NCBI RefSeq assembly: GCF_032854445.1
Contig: NC_088306.1
Coordinates: forward strand, 26,261,764-26,325,763
Reading direction: 5' to 3'
Source: Liolophura sinensis
Lineage: Eukaryota; Mollusca; Polyplacophora; Chitonida; Chitonidae
Length of the DNA stretch: 64,000 bases
Part shown: positions 53,431 through 64,000 of the stretch, piece after piece
How the letters are laid out: each line of letters starts with the position of its first letter
Numbering within the stretch: the stretch's first letter is position 1
Notes under the pieces: generated by a model
Told to the model about the DNA's origin: nothing
Databases searched by the model: none
What the model saw: the letters and a program-made list of their open reading frames with translations, nothing else
Made by a program: the position numbers and the translations under genes

Positions 53431-54540
53431 ATTTAGATACTAGACAATTTTGCTAGTAATAAAGTATCAGCCAGTCAGGATATAGTGTATAGCCGGTGGT
53501 AAATTTACTTAATACGGGGTCAAGTGCATGGGTCCGCTTGAACAAAGGTTTTTCAGCATGACTTAATTTTAAATTTGATAGACGATGTTAGAGCTTATTT
53601 TAGAAGCATGAACATTCGACCACATCGAATATCACTATGGCAAAATTTGAACTTCCTCAATCAAAAACACAGTATGCCGAAGTTATTAAAATTTTGACAA
53701 AATCATTAACGGAATCACCAGCTGAAGGATATATTTCAAAGTATTTTTTGTTTGAGCACAGACTGAATGCTGAATTATTTCGAGCCCAAAACCATAAGTT
53801 GACTCGGGGACAGTCTCGTTGTCTCTGACAATATATGAGCATGACCTGATACCAAACCGACACTAATTGACAGCGCTGTCATTGAGTTAACATCTATCAA
53901 AACTTAATGTGATAAATTATAACAAAAAAAAAAGAAATATTTCGCATGTACAAGATTGTTAATAGAAACAAAATTCCTTTTGCTACAGTTTTCGTGTTGC
54001 TTACGATAAATTTAACTCTAAAAATTTTGGAGAAATATTTTGTGGACATGGAAATCCACATAAATAAAAAGAATTATTTAATATTGCATCGCTTGGTAAG
54101 ATTTCATCCATCCTGTTATAAAAATTGACTGAATCCCTCGATTCTAAGAGGGCTTCATCTACCAGATTGTAGAAAACATGCAAGAAGTGATAAATTAGAG
54201 ACTTTCTATTATTTTGGGGACACCCAGTAAGTGAAATTTTCACATTTTATAATTCTGCAGTATTCTGTCCATTGTAACAGTTAACTGAGCAAACTAGATT
54301 ATGGGAAAACCAAACGTTGTGGAGGAAACCAAACGCTGTAGGCAGGAAACCTTGAGTATATACTTGGATCGTTTAAATAAACGTTACACTTGAAAGAAAA
54401 TTTAAACTCGGAATTTAAAAAAAAAAACAAAAACATTTATGACATCAGATTTACAGAGAACGCGGAAGTAAATCGATGTACAGTCATGTCATTCCAAAAA
54501 CACTAACTAAACGCACCATGTATATATTAATGATTTGTAT
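53431..54540. other. gene-free
   Basis: AT-rich. A 63-codon plus ORF at 53637..53828 starts at an ATG and reads MAKFELPQSK but matches nothing I know. Confidence 0.4.
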
Positions 54541-56264
54541 TTTATTTCACTATACATTTACACATAATAGTCATCTTAAAATATAAACGTTGATATCTGT
54601 ACGACGTTTTGGGCAAGGTTTAAAAAAGGCATTTAATGAAACATAAAAACAGCATTGTCATATAATTGCGATTCATTTTAAAACAATAATAACAAGCAGA
54701 TAGGATAACCTTGTACATAGGTTTGGGATTTTCCTCTCGAACCTAATTGCAACTTAGAGCACTTCATTAAAAACAATTTTCGATTCGCAAACAAATTCCA
54801 AATGTTTAAAAAATATTGCGTATGGAGATTTTGCGTTGTAAAACGAAAACAGTATCAACACCGATAGTATAGACAAGCATGTATTCTTGTACGATTTTGT
54901 TTCTTTGTTTTAAAAAAAACACGAGGCCATTCTGCGTGCTGTTACTTTGATAAAATCAAAATAAGGACTAGAAAAAAAATGGCATGCCACTATGTGCGAA
55001 CATGGATATGCCCCAGTGCCCATTCCTTACAACATGTCCTGGGATTCCTGGCCGGTACAAACGAGATCCGGGTGAGATCCAGTGTGTAAGTAACGCCTTA
55101 CCCACATTCGCGCCTTTTCAAAATCTCTGTCAACATTTTGTTATGATACACCGCTTCAGTTCGCAGCGCTAACCCCTTCAGTACAACCACAGATATCAAA
55201 TAACCTAACCGGATTCGTATTATTAACGTTTAGAAAAATATCACGGCCCAGCAAAAAATAAAGCTGAATGGCTAGAAGCCGTAGTTTTAAACTTGATGTA
55301 CACATTGTATACAGCTTCGTGGTACTCCAGCAGAACTGAGGGGCGTTCGACCAACTCGACACAGGCGTCTATAAACCGTGAAGTATTGTCAGACACAATC
55401 ACAAGGACTCTCAATCCTGCTCTAACTTACCATACCGGTACCTATTTTGCCGGTTTCTTGCGGATAAACAATTTTTGGGGGGATAATCGGGATTTCCATA
55501 AGTTATTTTTCATAAGCAATGTAGATCTTTGGACATGAGTGTTCAGAAATGACAATGACGACTATAAGTTACTTTCTGAAAAGATACGTGCAATTTAACC
55601 ACCAAGAGCTGCCATCGCATTAGGTTATAACAACAATAAATCATTCATTGACATATTTGAAGAAAACAAATAAAAACACATAACATAAACTATAAGATTG
55701 TCACCTTCGACTCAGAAAACTAAATAAGTTAAGCTAAGGGCTTCTCAGTTAACATGTGTGTTTCTCTTTGATAAACGTCTAAAGAATTCGTGGATTTCAT
55801 AGAAGACGGTCAAAACTTGAACCTGGACAGTTCGTGAAGGTGACCTTGAATGTATATGGCAGTTTAGTTTAGGCATTCTTCTGATTTCCAACCAGTCACA
55901 TATTTACAAGAAAAATTCTTCATAATACCAGATGTGAAATAGTAAAAATCTCATTTCTCAGTCCTGGCAGTGTTTTTGCCACTTCGTTTAGTCACAGAAC
56001 GTCCATTTTCATATCGACGTCATCCGTCACAAGAAACGGGCTAGGTGACGTCCGTCAAGTGACGTCATGAAGTAAAATGAATGTCGCGCACGAAGTGCAG
56101 ACTGAACTGAGGGGCATGAACCAAGCGGAACCGGGTTGCAAGGTCTAACATGGCATTGTGGACCGAAAGGATTTGGAAAACACATTTGGTGGAGCCTTAA
56201 ACGAGAACTGAAAAGCGTTCAACTCACGTGGAAAACACGCACGGTGAGGGCGGTGGGTGGTTCC
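54541..56264 (-). other. Zic 3' flank, probable 3' UTR in its right part
   Basis: Sequence downstream of the Zic stop. On the minus strand I found no AATAAA closer than about 54541..54546; an ATTAAA lies near 54631. If no non-canonical signal is used, the 3' UTR would be about 1.6-1.7 kb. The rest is AT-rich, with no coding exon recognised. Confidence 0.4.
56015..56067. promoter_or_regulatory. cluster of CRE/ATF-like sites just beyond the Zic stop
   Basis: Three GACGTC cores within 53 bp: CGACGTCA (56015..56022), TGACGTCC (56046..56053) and the full palindrome TGACGTCA (56060..56067), with further CGTCA half-sites between. These match the CREB/ATF/bZIP consensus. Function is inferred. They may lie in the Zic 3' UTR. 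Confidence 0.4.
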
Positions 56265-62814
<6,550 letters not shown>

Positions 62815-63250
62815 TCAGACGGACTGGTGTGCAAACTCTAGGACGTCGACCGTCAAAATGAACGTAAGACGCTGTGTTACACACAGTTAAGACGTGCAGT
62901 CAATCGAGACTGAGATGAAGTTTGGTCCACGGCATCCAGTAGGTTCCACTTGTCATGAGAGAGAGGCGAACAGCGAGCGGTTTGGAGAGAGTGCTGTGTC
63001 TACTCCAGAAAACATGCTCTCTGTGCTACATATCCCCGTCAACACACAATTGACAACAACCCTAGGGCGGATCTGATTGGCCCGCGGTGAGTTGATTGAC
63101 AGCTCTGGTGACGACCAGCCAACCAAACGGCGAATCAGACGGCTCTCCAGCTGGGAAGGGGCGTAAATCTAATATAGAGGCTGTCATCATTCACTCCTCC
63201 CGCTGAGTCTTGGGCTCTGTTTGCCAGAATAATCGCCTACCGTCAGCTGT
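62815..63250 (-). promoter_or_regulatory. Zic 5' flank and putative promoter
   Basis: GC-richer, CpG-containing sequence directly upstream of the Zic ATG. On the minus strand a TATA-like TCTATATTAG lies at 63169..63178, about 355 nt from the ATG, which would place a start site near 63140 and give a roughly 325-nt leader. A CCAAT pentamer (minus strand, 63076..63080) would then sit inside the transcript, so the TATA-like site may not be the real start. The transcription start cannot be fixed from sequence alone. Confidence 0.45.
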
Positions 63251-64000
63251 GAACGCAGTTCAATAGCTGGCTCCCGAAAAACAGGGATTTTCACTGCTGT
63301 TCATCTGTCATCAGGACAGAGTTCTCCCCTAGTCAGACACTTGACTATCGCCATGTCAGTCTGATTGCCTCAATCGGATTAGTGTCATTCTACTCAAGGA
63401 AACTTTTCATCTTCAATTTAGAAAAAAAACACAACATATTTGTGAATAAATGTTTGTAGAACACCAGCGCTCCTGTGTGGCAGGAAACATATTAAAGAAT
63501 GGCAGATGACTTTACAATGTGACTCTTAAATTTACTTTATCATGCATTGACAGAAAACTGATAAACTTATATTGTTATAAATGTTTTTATACTTTTAATA
63601 AATAGTATACATTAAATACCTTTGAAAATGTGCGGCTGAAATAAAAATGGCTAATATTTTACCTGAAAAATTACCATTTTTTGAACATTTTTTGTTGTTA
63701 TTTCTCAAATGTTTAATATATAGTTTAATGCAATTCTGTGTAATCTAACAGATCTAATGGTTCATCGGATATATATCAGCTAAGCAGCATTTCGTGACAT
63801 GCAGGACATCTATATATTTACTTGGCTTGATTCGTCAGAAATAATGAGGTTTTTATACTTTTTTAGATCTTTGAATATTCAATGCATGGTTATGTACCCT
63901 GTCTTAGGAAAGCAATAATGCTGACAAATCGCGGCAAAATACTCGTGAATTAAACGAAATGGGAGCATGCATTCAGTATGGTTGTGCATGCCCGCCGCCG
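63251..64000. other. far-upstream Zic flank, no gene seen
   Basis: Mixed sequence to about 63400, then AT-rich DNA with no ORF of note, no SINE copy and no tandem repeat. The end of the window shows a short GC-rich turn (GCCCGCCGCCG) that may continue into something outside. Confidence 0.5.

Overview
The window reads as a stretch of animal nuclear genome, most likely from a mollusc or another lophotrochozoan. The evidence is low gene density, long AT-rich intergenic DNA, several (AT)n and (AAAT)n microsatellites and many minisatellites. Two dispersed tRNA-derived SINE families are present, and from memory they resemble repeats common in molluscan sequence. The one clear gene is Zic, with a protostome-type fifth zinc finger. 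No bacterial operons, phage, CRISPR arrays or plasmid functions are present.

The only gene I can support fully is Zic, on the minus strand at the right end (coding 62814 down to 56265). Exon 1 (61809..62814) encodes a His/Met/Gly-rich N-terminus, a ZOC-like motif, the ZF-NC segment and zinc fingers 1-3. A 4,939-bp intron with matching GT/AG ends and phase 1 follows. Exon 2 (56265..56869) encodes fingers 4-5 and a Pro/Ser/Thr-rich tail with the conserved-looking EWYVC segment. The joined model is 536 residues, with an in-frame stop directly before the ATG.

Everything left of about 54.5 kb (roughly 85% of the window) has no gene I can identify. It holds AT-rich unique DNA, about ten copies or fragments of SINE family A, three of SINE family B, a third short repeat pair, (AT)n tracts near 14.5, 23.5, 28.0 and 52.3 kb, and tandem arrays near 14.2, 20.5, 25.0, 31.9, 37.8, 43.4, 44.0 and 45.9 kb. 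Islands of more mixed, CpG-containing, motif-dense sequence lie in between (near 13.5, 18.0-19.1, 21.5, 28.3, 30.2, 32.8, 34.9, 36.7 and 53.2 kb, and inside the Zic intron near 57.5 and 59.9 kb). A large gene-poor flank beside a developmental transcription factor commonly holds cis-regulatory elements, so these islands are the best candidates for undescribed function. That is inference from composition and motifs only, because no alignment could be run.

No wholly new biological system stands out. The items most worth a second look are the enhancer-like islands, a near-palindrome at 32984, a perfect 14-bp-arm hairpin at 24018, a recent 102-bp tandem duplication at 20387, a 40-bp two-monomer minisatellite at 43341, a SINE inserted into a decayed tandem array at 27180, and a cluster of CRE-like sites just beyond the Zic stop codon.
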